The notes under the pieces were generated by a model. The model worked only from the letters and a program-made list of their open reading frames with translations, was not told the DNA's origin and searched no databases. This document shows, one piece after another, positions 32,714 to 42,004 of a DNA stretch of 64,000 bases; the stretch's first letter is position 1; the number at the start of each line of letters is the position of its first letter. The position numbers and the translations under genes were made by a program. This DNA comes from MWH-TA3 sp044353905 (lineage in GTDB: Bacteria; Actinomycetota; Actinomycetes; Actinomycetales; Microbacteriaceae). The stretch is taken from assembly GCA_044353905.1 (NCBI GenBank), contig JBILBA010000002.1, positions 1 to 64,000 of the forward strand, given 5' to 3'.

Positions 32714-34081
32714 ATGGCTCAACGCACCGGCATGCTCACCGTCCCCGAATTACAGAAACTCGTGGACAGTGGCGAAATCGACACGGTCATCATTTCGTTC
32801 ACCGACATCCAGGGCCGACTCGTTGGCAAGAGAATGTCGGCGCGACTCTTCGTCGAAGACGCGATCGACCACGGTGCGGAGTGCTGCAACTACCTGCTCG
32901 CCGTCGACGTCGAGAACAACACGGTTCCCGGATACGAATTCTCGTCGTGGGAAAAGGGTTACAACGACATGGCGATGATTCCGGACATGTCGACCCTGCG
33001 AATCGTTCCGTGGATCCCGCACACTGCGATGGTGATTGCTGATCTTCAGACAACCGACCACGTGCCGGTGCCGATTGCCCCGCGTTCGCTTCTCAATGCG
33101 CAGATTGATCGCCTCAAAAAGATGGACCTCGTCCCGTACGTCGGCACAGAGCTCGAATTCATTGTGTTCGACGATTCATTCCGCGATGCGTGGGCCAAGG
33201 GATACGACAACCTGCGTCCCTCGACCGACTACAACGTCGACTACGACCTTCTCGCGAGCAACCGCGTCGAGCCACTGCTGCACGATATTCGGGTCAGTAT
33301 GGACAAGGCTGGTTTGTATTGCGAAGGCGTCAAGGGCGAGTGCAACCTGGGTCAACAAGAGATTGCGTTCCGTTACGACACGGCGTTGATCACCTGCGAC
33401 AACCACTCTGTATATAAGAGCGGCGCCAAGATGATCGCGGACAACCACGGTAAGTCGCTGACGTTCATGGCCAAGTTCAACGAGCGCGAAGGCAACTCGT
33501 GCCACATCCACATCTCGTTCCGGGACTCCAAAGGCAACCCCGTGTTCGCGGACAAGAACGCAGAGAACGGAATGTCGGACATGTTCCGTCACTTCCTTGC
33601 CGGGCAAATCGCGCTCATGCGCGAGTTCACGCTCTTGTTCGCTCCCAACATCAACTCGTACAAGCGGTTTGCGTTCGGGTCGTTTGCGCCGACCGCGATT
33701 GCGTGGGGCCACGACAACCGGACCCTCTCGCTTCGCGTTGTCGGTCACGGTCACGGAATGCGCGTCGAGCACCGTGTGCCCGGTGGCGACGTGAACCAGT
33801 ACCTCGCCGTCGCGGGACTCATTGCGGCGGGGATCCACGGCATCGAGAACAAGTTGGAACTCGAAGACCAGACGCTTGGCAACGGATACGAGGCCGACAA
33901 GCCTCATGTTCCGACCACGCTGCACGAAGCGGCCGACCTGTTCGAAAACAGTACAGCGGCCCGCGCGATCTTTGGTGACGAGGTCGTCAATCACCTCGTC
34001 AACGCCGCTCGCATCGAGATTCGTGCGTTCGACGGCGCCATTACCGATTGGGAGCGTGTTCGCGGTTTTGAGCGCCTCTAG
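32714..34081 (+). CDS. Glutamine synthetase-like gamma-glutamyl-amine ligase
   Basis: A 455-aa protein of the PuuA/GlnA3/GlnA4 branch of glutamine synthetases, which ligate glutamate to amines such as ethanolamine or polyamines. Core motifs: GTELEFIVFDD (metal Glu), NSCHIHISF, FAPNINSYKRFAFG, LSLRVVGHGHGMRVEHRVPGGDVNQY. The start is ATG 32714 with an SD at 32699-32705; an in-frame GTG at 32678 is less likely. No adenylylation-site loop typical of GlnA is recognisable. Next to an ethanolamine-type permease it most likely makes gamma-glutamylethanolamide, as shown for GlnA4 of Streptomyces coelicolor. Confidence 0.88.
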   Translation: MAQRTGMLTVPELQKLVDSGEIDTVIISFTDIQGRLVGKRMSARLFVEDAIDHGAECCNYLLAVDVENNTVPGYEFSSWEKGYNDMAMIPDMSTLRIVPWIPHTAMVIADLQTTDHVPVPIAPRSLLNAQIDRLKKMDLVPYVGTELEFIVFDDSFRDAWAKGYDNLRPSTDYNVDYDLLASNRVEPLLHDIRVSMDKAGLYCEGVKGECNLGQQEIAFRYDTALITCDNHSVYKSGAKMIADNHGKSLTFMAKFNEREGNSCHIHISFRDSKGNPVFADKNAENGMSDMFRHFLAGQIALMREFTLLFAPNINSYKRFAFGSFAPTAIAWGHDNRTLSLRVVGHGHGMRVEHRVPGGDVNQYLAVAGLIAAGIHGIENKLELEDQTLGNGYEADKPHVPTTLHEAADLFENSTAARAIFGDEVVNHLVNAARIEIRAFDGAITDWERVRGFERL

Positions 34082-34802
34082 CCAACCCGTCATCGGCATC
34101 ACGACGTACCGTCAACAAGCGAAGACGGGCGTGTGGGATGTCGACGCGGCGTTCCTGCATTCGGGATACATCGAGAGCGTGACCCGCTCCGGAGGACTCG
34201 CGGTATTGTTGCCGCCACAACCCGCCTCCATGGAAATCGCAGACCGCGTTCTGGACGGTGTCGACGGCCTGGTCTTCGCCGGCGGGCGGGATGTGAACCC
34301 GGAGCGTTACGAGCAGGAATCGGGCGAACACACCGACCAGCCCGATCTGCGCCGCGACGAATGGGAGTTCGCGCTGGTGAATGCGGCCCTTCGTCGGGAA
34401 TTGCCCGTGCTGTTCGTTTGCCGTGGTGCTCAGGTTCTCAATGTCTATCGCGGCGGAACGTTGTTCCAGCACCTTCCCGATGTCGTCGGAAACACGGAGT
34501 ATCAGCGCGGCAATGCGGAATTGACCGAAATGGAGATGACGGTTGCGCCGGGCTCGACGCTCGAGTCCATCGTCGGACCCACGGTCAACGGGATGGTGTA
34601 TCACCACCAAGCGATCGATGTGGTCGGTTCCGGACTGACGGTGTCGGCCCGAAGCACCGATGACGTCATCGAAGCGATCGAGATTGATGATTACCCGTTC
34701 GGTGTCGCGGTCCAGTGGCACCCCGAGGTCACGTCGGAAACGGACGGACGACTTTTCGACGCACTGACATCCGCAGCGCGCACACAGAGGAGCAACGCAT
34801 GA
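34056..34802 (+). CDS. Gamma-glutamyl hydrolase, class I glutamine amidotransferase (PuuD-like)
   Basis: A 248-aa peptidase C26-type protein. The nucleophile elbow is FVCRGAQVLN and the His-Glu pair is in VQWHPEV. These enzymes release the acid product from a gamma-glutamyl amide, here presumably gamma-glutamylglycine or an analogue. GTG 34056 overlaps the ligase gene; TTG 34068 is an alternative start. The end overlaps the aldehyde dehydrogenase ATG. Confidence 0.88.
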   Translation: MFAVLSASSQPVIGITTYRQQAKTGVWDVDAAFLHSGYIESVTRSGGLAVLLPPQPASMEIADRVLDGVDGLVFAGGRDVNPERYEQESGEHTDQPDLRRDEWEFALVNAALRRELPVLFVCRGAQVLNVYRGGTLFQHLPDVVGNTEYQRGNAELTEMEMTVAPGSTLESIVGPTVNGMVYHHQAIDVVGSGLTVSARSTDDVIEAIEIDDYPFGVAVQWHPEVTSETDGRLFDALTSAARTQRSNA

Positions 34803-36154
34803 GTTACACGATCATCAATCCCGCCACCGGCGAAGAGATGGAGACGGTCGGCCACGCGACAGTCGAGGAAACCGACGATGCGATTGCGCGCGCGGGACAG
34901 GCCCAGCGGAAGTGGGCGGCTCTCGCTCCCGCCGAGCGCGCCGAAGCTCTTCGCGCTTTCGCGAGGACCGTCGAAGCCGACATCGAGAATCTCGCCCAGA
35001 TCGAGGTGCGCAATTCGGGACACCCCATCGGCCAAGCCCGTTGGGAAGCGACGCACGTTCGCAACGTGCTCGACTATTACTCGGCTGCCCCGGAACGGAT
35101 GTTGGGCAAGCAGATTCCCGTTGCTGGTGGAATCGACATCACCTTCAACGAGCCTCTCGGGGTCGTCGGAATCATTACTCCCTGGAACTTCCCGATGACC
35201 ATCGCGTCGTGGGGTTTCGTTCCGGCGCTCGCCGCGGGAAACGCGGTCGTTCTCAAGCCCGCGGAATGGACGCCACTGTCAAGCCTTCGACTTGCAGAAC
35301 TGGGTCGCGACGCCGGACTGCCGGACGGACTGTTTCAGGTGCTGGCCGGAAAGGGCAGCGTCGTCGGAGAACGGTTCATCACGAATCCCGATGTGCGCAA
35401 AATCGTATTCACGGGATCGACCGAGGTCGGCAAGAGCGTCATGCGCGGCGCGGCCGATCAGATCAAACGCGTGACCTTGGAACTCGGTGGCAAGAGCGCG
35501 AACATCGTGTTCGCCGACGCAGATGTCGACAAGGCGGCCGCGACGGCACCCTATTCGGTGTTCGAAAACGCTGGTCAGGACTGCTGCGCGCGCAGCCGCA
35601 TCCTCGTGCAGAAGTCGGTCCTCGACGAATTCATGGAGAAGTTCGAAACCGCGGTCAAGGGGGTCGTCGTCGGTGACCCGACAAAAGACGCGACCGAGGT
35701 CGGTCCGCTGGTTCACGCGAAACACCTCGAATCGGTTAGTGCCTATTTGGACAAAGCCGACATCGCGTTCCGCGGAAGTGCGCCGGAGGGTCCGGGCAAC
35801 TGGTTTGCTCCGACCGTCGCATTGTCCAGAGGACTCGACGACCCGTGCATGACCGACGAGATCTTTGGTCCGATTGTCACGGTGCACGCGTTCGACGACG
35901 AGGCTGACGCGATCGCGATCTCGAACGCGACGGAGTTCGGGCTCTCTGGGTCGATTTGGACCCGCGATGTGGGACGCGCCATCCGCGTGTCACGTGCGGT
36001 CGAAAGCGGAAACCTATCGGTTAACTCGCACTCCTCCGTTCGCTACAACACGCCGTTCGGCGGATTCAAGCAGTCGGGACTCGGTCGTGAGCTTGGCCCC
36101 GACGCACCACTGCACTTCACGGAAGAAAAAAACGTTTTCATTCCAGCGGACTAA
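34799..36154 (+). CDS. NAD(P)-dependent aldehyde dehydrogenase
   Basis: A 451-aa ALDH-superfamily enzyme. The start is ATG 34799 with SD AGAGGA; the upstream frame is coding in another gene. The catalytic Cys is in GQDCCARSRI and the general-base Glu in LELGGKSANIVF. Cofactor-binding ITPWNFPM and FTGSTEVGK are present. Embedded between the hydrolase and an SDR gene, it should oxidise the gamma-glutamylated aldehyde to the acid, the role of PuuC in putrescine breakdown. Confidence 0.92.
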   Translation: MSYTIINPATGEEMETVGHATVEETDDAIARAGQAQRKWAALAPAERAEALRAFARTVEADIENLAQIEVRNSGHPIGQARWEATHVRNVLDYYSAAPERMLGKQIPVAGGIDITFNEPLGVVGIITPWNFPMTIASWGFVPALAAGNAVVLKPAEWTPLSSLRLAELGRDAGLPDGLFQVLAGKGSVVGERFITNPDVRKIVFTGSTEVGKSVMRGAADQIKRVTLELGGKSANIVFADADVDKAAATAPYSVFENAGQDCCARSRILVQKSVLDEFMEKFETAVKGVVVGDPTKDATEVGPLVHAKHLESVSAYLDKADIAFRGSAPEGPGNWFAPTVALSRGLDDPCMTDEIFGPIVTVHAFDDEADAIAISNATEFGLSGSIWTRDVGRAIRVSRAVESGNLSVNSHSSVRYNTPFGGFKQSGLGRELGPDAPLHFTEEKNVFIPAD

Positions 36155-36173
36155 TCCCCAGAAAGGAACCACC

Positions 36174-36962
36174 ATGTCCATTGAAAAAATCGATCTCACC
36201 CAACGCCTGAAAGGCAAGGTCGCGGTCATTACCGGCGGCGCGAGCGGAATCGGTCTTGCGACCGCAACGCGCATGCGCGCCGAAGGCGCAATCATCGTCA
36301 TCGCCGACATGGACCCGACATCGGGTACTGCGGCGGCCGAGCAGCTCGAAGGAACATTCATCCAGGTGAACGTTGCGGACGAGGACCAGGTCAACCACTT
36401 GTTTGACGAGACGGTTCGCCTGCACGGCCGAATCGATATCGCCTTCAACAACGCTGGAATCTCGCCACCCGATGACGATTCGATCGAAACGACCGAACTT
36501 CCCGCGTGGCAGAAGGTTCAAGACGTCAACCTCAAGAGCGTTTATCTGTGCTGCCGTGCAGCGCTTCGTCACATGACTAAGCAGGGAAGCGGCTCGATCA
36601 TCAACACCGCGTCGTTCGTTGCTGTCCTCGGAAGCGCCACCAGCCAGATTTCGTACACCGCGAGCAAGGGTGGCGTGCTTGCCATGAGTCGCGAACTCGG
36701 CGTGCAGTTTGCCCGCCAGGGAATCCGCGTCAATGCGCTCTGCCCCGGACCGGTCAACACACCGTTGTTGCAGGAGTTGTTCGCCAAGGACCCCGAGCGC
36801 GCACAACGCCGCCTTGTTCACATCCCCATCGGACGTTTCGCACGACCGGAAGAACTCGCGGCCGCGGTGGCCTTCCTCGCGAGCGATGATTCGTCGTTCA
36901 TTACCGGCTCGACGTTCCTTGTCGATGGTGGAATTTCGGGCGCCTACGTCACACCGGTGTAA
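36174..36962 (+). CDS. SDR-family oxidoreductase
   Basis: A 262-aa short-chain dehydrogenase. NAD(P) motif ITGGASGIGLATA (about residues 17-29), NNAG at the usual place, catalytic Ser in NTASF and Tyr-Lys in SYTASKGG. ATG 36174 has SD AAAGGA; the longer upstream frame lies inside the aldehyde dehydrogenase gene. If the pathway substrate is ethanolamine, this enzyme would turn gamma-glutamylethanolamide (an alcohol) into the aldehyde used by the preceding gene, a step not needed for putrescine. Confidence 0.92.
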   Translation: MSIEKIDLTQRLKGKVAVITGGASGIGLATATRMRAEGAIIVIADMDPTSGTAAAEQLEGTFIQVNVADEDQVNHLFDETVRLHGRIDIAFNNAGISPPDDDSIETTELPAWQKVQDVNLKSVYLCCRAALRHMTKQGSGSIINTASFVAVLGSATSQISYTASKGGVLAMSRELGVQFARQGIRVNALCPGPVNTPLLQELFAKDPERAQRRLVHIPIGRFARPEELAAAVAFLASDDSSFITGSTFLVDGGISGAYVTPV

Positions 36963-36967
36963 CCGAC

Positions 36968-37738
36968 ATGGATTTCGACCTGTCGGAGAATGAGACGGTG
37001 GCGACGGTCGGTTTCGACCGATCGCTGCTTCTCAAACCAATTCGTGGTGGAAACACCTACGAAGAGACGGTCGAACGAATCCTGCAGACGATTCGCCTTG
37101 GGTTGATTCACCCGGGTGAACAACTTCCGCCTGAACGCGAGCTCGCCACGATGCTCGAGATCTCGCGCGACACCGTTCGGGACGCCATCGCGTCGTTGTC
37201 GGAAGCGGGCTATCTGTCGATTCGACGCGGTCGATACGGCGGAACATTTGTCGCTGACACGATCCCCGCCGGACCCATCGTCATCGGCAGAGACGGGGAC
37301 GTCATCGAACGGCAGCACTTCACCGTGTCGGACATTCATGACGTGCTCGTGCTTCGTGCAGTTCTTGAGCCGGGAGCCGCGTATCAGGCGGCAACGAGGG
37401 ACCTCTCGGGGGAACTACGTGAACGACTCTGGTCGGTGCATCAGGAAACGGCCAACGCGACGGTTGAGGATTATCGGCGTCTCGATTCGCGGTTACACCT
37501 GCAGATTGCCGAGATGGCCGGCTCGAATTCCCTCGTTACTCAAATCGCCCAATCGCGGGTGCGGGTCAACGAGTTACTCGATGGGATTCCGCTCTTGCCG
37601 CCCAACATCGCCCACTCGAATGAACAGCACGAAGCAATCGTTATGGCCATCCTGACGGGGCGACCGGACGACGCCCAGGCCGCGATGCGCACCCACATCG
37701 AGGGTTCGGCGGCGTTGTTGCGCGGCTTCCTGGCTTAG
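36968..37738 (+). CDS. FadR/GntR-family transcriptional regulator
   Basis: A 256-aa regulator. The N-terminal winged helix (residues ~32-95) has the GntR signature LPPERELATMLEISRDTVRDA, and the C-terminal half is an all-helical FCD ligand-binding domain (DSRLHLQIAEMAGS). It is the last gene of the amine cluster, 5 nt after the SDR gene, so it probably controls this operon and the divergent permease. The ligand is unknown. The stop overlaps the DUF4229 stop. Confidence 0.92.
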   Translation: MDFDLSENETVATVGFDRSLLLKPIRGGNTYEETVERILQTIRLGLIHPGEQLPPERELATMLEISRDTVRDAIASLSEAGYLSIRRGRYGGTFVADTIPAGPIVIGRDGDVIERQHFTVSDIHDVLVLRAVLEPGAAYQAATRDLSGELRERLWSVHQETANATVEDYRRLDSRLHLQIAEMAGSNSLVTQIAQSRVRVNELLDGIPLLPPNIAHSNEQHEAIVMAILTGRPDDAQAAMRTHIEGSAALLRGFLA

Positions 37739-37989
37739 TTCTTCGCCGAGTCGATCTGATCGTCTTCGACGTCGGAGTCACTGTCGGTGACGGGTTCTTC
37801 CACGCGGCGCTGAATGTCACTCGAGATTTGCTGGCGCAGGCCACTGAGGAGAAGCACGGAAAGAGCGAACGAAATCAACGTCGCAAAGATGGCTCCCCAA
37901 ATCCACCCTGTTCCGACGAGCAGGAGGATGACGAGCGCTGCAACGAAAAACCCGAGACGGGCGAGTGTGTAGGTGATCCACGGGCTCAT
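37735..37989 (-). CDS. DUF4229 family small membrane protein
   Basis: An 84-aa protein with two membrane helices (about 9-27 and 30-50), then an amphipathic basic stretch and an acidic Asp/Glu-rich tail. The pattern matches actinobacterial DUF4229 proteins found beside menaquinone genes. Function unknown. Leaderless start. Confidence 0.8.
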   Translation of the reverse strand: MSPWITYTLARLGFFVAALVILLLVGTGWIWGAIFATLISFALSVLLLSGLRQQISSDIQRRVEEPVTDSDSDVEDDQIDSAKN

Positions 37990-37995
37990 GACTAC

Positions 37996-38001
37996 ATCGT
38001 A
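37996..38001 (-). promoter_or_regulatory. Leaderless -10 of the DUF4229 gene
   Basis: On the minus strand TACGAT ends 6 nt before the ATG at 37989. Confidence 0.5.
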
Positions 38002-38020
38002 TGCGCCTGTCGACCGCGCC

Positions 38021-38026
38021 TAGAAT
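38021..38026 (+). promoter_or_regulatory. Leaderless -10 of the PLDc_N-menD unit
   Basis: TAGAAT ends 6 nt before ATG 38033, a near-consensus box. Confidence 0.6.
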
Positions 38027-38032
38027 AAAGAA

Positions 38033-38383
38033 ATGCTCGCGCGCACTCTCTTGATCGGCACGTTACTGATTGCGGCCGTCATTGTGTACGCCATTGTCGA
38101 TGTCGCCATCACTCCCGCCTCGCGAATTCGCGGACTGCCGAAATGGCTCTGGATTGTCGTCGTCGTCCTGGTCCCCCTTATCGGGGCAATTCTGTGGTTC
38201 ATTGTGGGCAAGGGTCGTCGCGGGTCCAGGACAAAACCGGCGACACCGACCGACATCGTTGACCGCGGTCCGTCGAGCGGCCCGTTCTCCACCGAATCGG
38301 TTGATGACCGTATTGCTCGACTCGAAGAGGAACTTCGCCGACTTGACGAGGAGGGCGACAACCCGCCCAAGGATTCGGCGTGA
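38033..38383 (+). CDS. PLDc_N-domain membrane protein
   Basis: A 116-aa protein with two helices (about 5-23 and 40-62). The second one, WLWIVVVVLVPLIGAILWFI followed by GKGRR, is the hallmark of the phospholipase D/cardiolipin-synthase N-terminal (PLDc_N) domain, but no catalytic HKD domain is attached. A charged tail with a short predicted coiled coil ends the protein. It overlaps menD by GTGA, so both are made from one message. Confidence 0.82.
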   Translation: MLARTLLIGTLLIAAVIVYAIVDVAITPASRIRGLPKWLWIVVVVLVPLIGAILWFIVGKGRRGSRTKPATPTDIVDRGPSSGPFSTESVDDRIARLEEELRRLDEEGDNPPKDSA

Positions 38384-40062
38384 CGTCGGGCGCGTCCGCC
38401 GCCTCCAATGCGACGAACTGGTCCCTCGCGTTCCTTCGCACCCTCATCGAAAACGGGGTGACCGACATTGTCGTGTGCCCCGGGTCGCGATCGCAGTCTC
38501 TCGCGTTGCTCGCCGCTGAATTGGCCGAACGCGGTTTGCTCACGCTTCATGTGGTGCTCGACGAGCGGGCGGCCGGCTTCCTGGCCCTCGGGTTGTCGCT
38601 CGAATCGGGTCGTCCCGCGGTTGTCGTGACGACATCAGGAAGCAGCGTGGCCAACCTTCATCCCGCGGTCGTCGAGGCGTTCCACCAGGGCACCCCGCTT
38701 CTGCTGGTCACCGCCGACCGACCGGCCTCGGTGCGCGCGCAGGGCGGAGGACAAACCACCTTTCACGTCGGGATGTTCGCGTCCGCGGCTCGAGCGACCT
38801 TCGACGTTCCACCCGCCGAAAGCCCGGCCGACGCCGAGATGGGCGGTGCGACCGTTGCGCTCGAGGCTCTGACCGTCGCACTACGGGACCGCGGCCCTGT
38901 TCACGTGAACCCCCAGTTCATCGAACCGCTGTCATCGGAGGCCCCAGAGAGTTACCTCGCGGTGATTCGCCCGGGTGAACTTCTCGTTGTCGAACGGGAT
39001 TCGGTCGCGACGACTGTCGATGCCTCGGTCGGTGTCGTCGTTGTGGCGGGACTCGGTGCCGGTGTCCGAGCCGAGACATGGGCCCGGGAACTGGGAGCCC
39101 CTCTGTTTGCCGAAATCGAGAGCGGCTCGCACTTCGGACCGCACCTCGTGACGAACTACCGAACAATCGCGCTGAACCCAGAATTTGCCGATGCCGTCCA
39201 CACGGTTGTTGTCGTGGGGCGCCCAACCTTGGCAAACGTCATCGACCAGTTGTGCACGCGGGAGGGCGTTGACGTCATCGTGGTTCACGTTGGAGAGGGC
39301 GTCCCGTATCGACCAACCGAACGAGTCCGGCTCGTCGACGAAATTGTCGTGACCGGCACGGGTGACGATATCGGCCGCGAGTGGGGGCTTCCGTGGGCGA
39401 GGCGATCACGAATGGCGCTCGATGCGGAGATAGTTGAACCCGCCGCGGACATGGACGGCAGCGTCGCCGACGGTCACGCCGAACGGTCCGCCTTCGCCCG
39501 ACGAGAAATGGAGATTCAACGAGAGCCCGTGACGAGCGACATGATCGTTCGATTGGTGTGGGACGCTACGTGGCCTCACGATCGGTTGGTATTCGGGGCC
39601 TCCTCCATCATCCGCGTCGCCGACTCGGTATTGCCCGGAAAGCCGATTCGGGTTCACTCCAACCGTGGTCTTGCCGGAATTGACGGAACGATTGCGACCG
39701 CTCAGGGAATTGCGTCGGCATCTCGTCGCGACGATGCGCCAGCCGGTGTCACGCGACTCGTTCTCGGTGATCTCGCGGCCGCCTACGACTCGAGTTCCCT
39801 CGCACTGATCACGGGTCCGATTCAAATCATTGTCTGCAACAACAACGGCGGGCGAATCTTTGAGGGCCTCGCCGTCAAATCGACCGCGAATCCCGCACAC
39901 TTTGAGTCCGTCATGCTCACACCCCAACACGTCAACTTCGAGGCGCTCGCGGCCGCCTATGGAATCGCGTATCGCCGAGTCGAAACCCGCGGACAACTGA
40001 CGTCGGCACTCACCGAGACCGCCGAGCCAATCCTCCTCGAAGCGATACTGCAGGACGGCTAG
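38380..40062 (+). CDS. menD: SEPHCHC synthase MenD
   Basis: A 560-aa thiamine-diphosphate enzyme that joins isochorismate with 2-oxoglutarate. The catalytic Glu region is VVLDERAAGFLALG and the ThDP/metal motif runs GDLAAAYDSSSLA to CNNNGGRIFEGL. Length is as expected. It follows the small PLDc_N gene with a 4-nt overlap, and its stop overlaps that of menF (CTAG). Confidence 0.95.
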   Translation: MTSGASAASNATNWSLAFLRTLIENGVTDIVVCPGSRSQSLALLAAELAERGLLTLHVVLDERAAGFLALGLSLESGRPAVVVTTSGSSVANLHPAVVEAFHQGTPLLLVTADRPASVRAQGGGQTTFHVGMFASAARATFDVPPAESPADAEMGGATVALEALTVALRDRGPVHVNPQFIEPLSSEAPESYLAVIRPGELLVVERDSVATTVDASVGVVVVAGLGAGVRAETWARELGAPLFAEIESGSHFGPHLVTNYRTIALNPEFADAVHTVVVVGRPTLANVIDQLCTREGVDVIVVHVGEGVPYRPTERVRLVDEIVVTGTGDDIGREWGLPWARRSRMALDAEIVEPAADMDGSVADGHAERSAFARREMEIQREPVTSDMIVRLVWDATWPHDRLVFGASSIIRVADSVLPGKPIRVHSNRGLAGIDGTIATAQGIASASRRDDAPAGVTRLVLGDLAAAYDSSSLALITGPIQIIVCNNNGGRIFEGLAVKSTANPAHFESVMLTPQHVNFEALAAAYGIAYRRVETRGQLTSALTETAEPILLEAILQDG

Positions 40063-41258
40063 AGGGTCAGCGCTTCACGAATTGGTCGGAACTTGAGTTC
40101 GGTTTCGTCGTATTCCGACTCTGGGTCAGAGCCGACAATAATTCCGGCTCCGGCGTGCGCGACGATGTCGGTCTCTCGCCACTGTGCGCACCGAAGAGCA
40201 ATCGCCCACTCGCCGTTCCCCGCACCGTCCACCCAACCCACCGGGCCGGCGTAACGACCGCGAGGGATTGCTTCGATGTCTGCGATGGTGGTCAGCGCGC
40301 GATCCGTGGGAACTCCCGCGACGGCAGCGGTCGGATGCAGCGAGTCGATGATGTCGAGAACCGAGGTGCGAGACCGCAGAACTCCCTCGATGTCGCTGGC
40401 AAGATGCCACACGTTCGACAGTCGAAGGGTGAACGGCGTCGACGCACCGACGATCGATCTGCAGTGCGGTGCAAGAGCGGTGAGAACCGATTGCATCGCA
40501 TACTCGTGTTCGTCGCGGTCCTTGGTGCTGTCCGCCAGGCGAGAAGCCGCATCGGCATCCGATTGAGGATTCTGGCCGCGCGCTGCACTCCCCGCTAAGA
40601 CGCGGGTCTCGACTCGACGGTCGGTGACGCGAACGAGCGTCTCGGGTGACGCTCCCCACAATCCTTCGACCGCAAAAATGTGACAGTCGGGGTAGCCCGA
40701 CGACAGTTGGGCCAATGGCGCGCGCTCGTCGCCCGGAGTGACCACGTGACCCATGATCGCGCGCGCAACAACGACTTTCCCGAAACCGGAATCCAAACGA
40801 CCAAGAGCCGTTCGAACTCGATCGCGGTAGACCGAGTCGATGTGCGGCCAATCGACAACCGGCACGGGGCCGATGGATCGACGCGGACTTTCGGGCACGG
40901 TGTCGGGTTCACCCACCGTCACGGTCGTCACCGCGCGCCCGCGCCGAATGATGGTCACGCGCGGAAAAATCAGAAAAGCCTCGCCGTTCGGGTCGAACGA
41001 CCCGCTGCCGAATGCGTGAAGGTACGGACGCATCGCGGGTGGGGCTGCCGCCACCGCTGCTTCCCACAATTTACCCAGCGTTGCGAAGCGCTGCGGCCCA
41101 CTCGCTACCCAGCGCGTGTGCTGGCCGATACCCACGATTTCACGGTCACCACTGCGGAAATACAGCGGTCGAGACGGGCTCGCGTAGTCGAGAATTGATT
41201 CGATTCGAGTCGATCGGACGACGTCGCGTGAGAAGGTCTCGGGGTTCGGGCTGCTCAC
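40059..41258 (-). CDS. menF: Isochorismate synthase
   Basis: A 399-aa chorismate-utilising enzyme that feeds MenD. Motifs: GKVVVARAIMG (catalytic Lys), SPETLVRVTDRRV, HPTAAVAGVPTDRAL, GRYAGPVGWVDGAGNGEWA. Menaquinone context favours isochorismate synthase (MenF) over salicylate or anthranilate synthase. GTG start with a leaderless -10 (TAGCCT). Confidence 0.92.
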   Translation of the reverse strand: MSSPNPETFSRDVVRSTRIESILDYASPSRPLYFRSGDREIVGIGQHTRWVASGPQRFATLGKLWEAAVAAAPPAMRPYLHAFGSGSFDPNGEAFLIFPRVTIIRRGRAVTTVTVGEPDTVPESPRRSIGPVPVVDWPHIDSVYRDRVRTALGRLDSGFGKVVVARAIMGHVVTPGDERAPLAQLSSGYPDCHIFAVEGLWGASPETLVRVTDRRVETRVLAGSAARGQNPQSDADAASRLADSTKDRDEHEYAMQSVLTALAPHCRSIVGASTPFTLRLSNVWHLASDIEGVLRSRTSVLDIIDSLHPTAAVAGVPTDRALTTIADIEAIPRGRYAGPVGWVDGAGNGEWAIALRCAQWRETDIVAHAGAGIIVGSDPESEYDETELKFRPIREALTL

Positions 41259-41264
41259 TCGTTA

Positions 41265-41270
41265 AGGCTA
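41265..41270 (-). promoter_or_regulatory. Leaderless -10 of menF
   Basis: On the minus strand TAGCCT ends 6 nt before the GTG at 41258. The divergent menG box lies 13 bp away. Confidence 0.5.
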
Positions 41271-41282
41271 CCCACGCACGGG

Positions 41283-41288
41283 TAGAGT
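41283..41288 (+). promoter_or_regulatory. -10 of menG
   Basis: TAGAGT ends 8 nt before GTG 41297. No SD is seen, so a leaderless transcript is likely. Confidence 0.45.
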
Positions 41289-41296
41289 TGATAATC

Positions 41297-42004
41297 GTGA
41301 CGAGTGCTGACCTGGGCAAAGACCCCAAAGAAGTCGCGGCGATGTTTGATGATGTGGCCGCTGGCTACGACAGAACGAATGCGATTCTGTCGATGGGAAC
41401 CAGTGCGCTCTGGCGATTGGCCACCGTTCGCGCCCTCGGAATTATCCCCGGCGACCGTATTCTCGACATCGCGGCGGGCACGGGAACGTCCAGTGCCGCA
41501 ATCGCGCGGGCGGGTGCTCGAGTCACTGCCCTCGATTTCTCTGCGGGAATGGTTGCGGTCGGACGTGAGCGTCACCCCGACATCGAGTTCGTCGAAGGAG
41601 ACGCGACCGCACTCCCATTCGACGACGCCAGTTTTGACGCCGTCACCGTTTCTTTTGGATTGCGGAACGTCAACGACCCTCACGCGGCGCTCGCCGAAAT
41701 GCGCAGGGTGCTCGTTCCAGGTGGACGGCTTGTGATCTGCGAATTCACGACACCTCCCAATGGTGCGGTTCGTCGGGCGTACGACTTTTATCTTGCGACG
41801 GTGATGCCCCGGATTGCGAAAATGTCGAGCACCAACCCCGCCGCCTACACGTACCTCAAAGACTCGATTCGCGATTGGCCTTCGCAGGGCGTCCTTGCGG
41901 GGTGGATTCGCGACGCCGGGTTCACCGGGGTCGGCTATCGAAACTTGACCGGCGGAGTCGTTGCACTTCACCGCGGAACCACTCCGAAGAGCGCCGAGCG
42001 ATGA
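41297..42004 (+). CDS. menG: Demethylmenaquinone methyltransferase
   Basis: A 235-aa UbiE/MenG-type SAM methyltransferase that makes menaquinone from demethylmenaquinone. SAM motif I is ILDIAAGTGTSS, motif II FDAVTVSFGLRNVNDP and the family signature near the N-terminus is MFDDVAAGYDRTNAILSMG. The start is GTG 41297; the longer open frame upstream overlaps menF antisense. ATGA overlap with the prenyl synthase gene. Confidence 0.94.
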   Translation: MTSADLGKDPKEVAAMFDDVAAGYDRTNAILSMGTSALWRLATVRALGIIPGDRILDIAAGTGTSSAAIARAGARVTALDFSAGMVAVGRERHPDIEFVEGDATALPFDDASFDAVTVSFGLRNVNDPHAALAEMRRVLVPGGRLVICEFTTPPNGAVRRAYDFYLATVMPRIAKMSSTNPAAYTYLKDSIRDWPSQGVLAGWIRDAGFTGVGYRNLTGGVVALHRGTTPKSAER

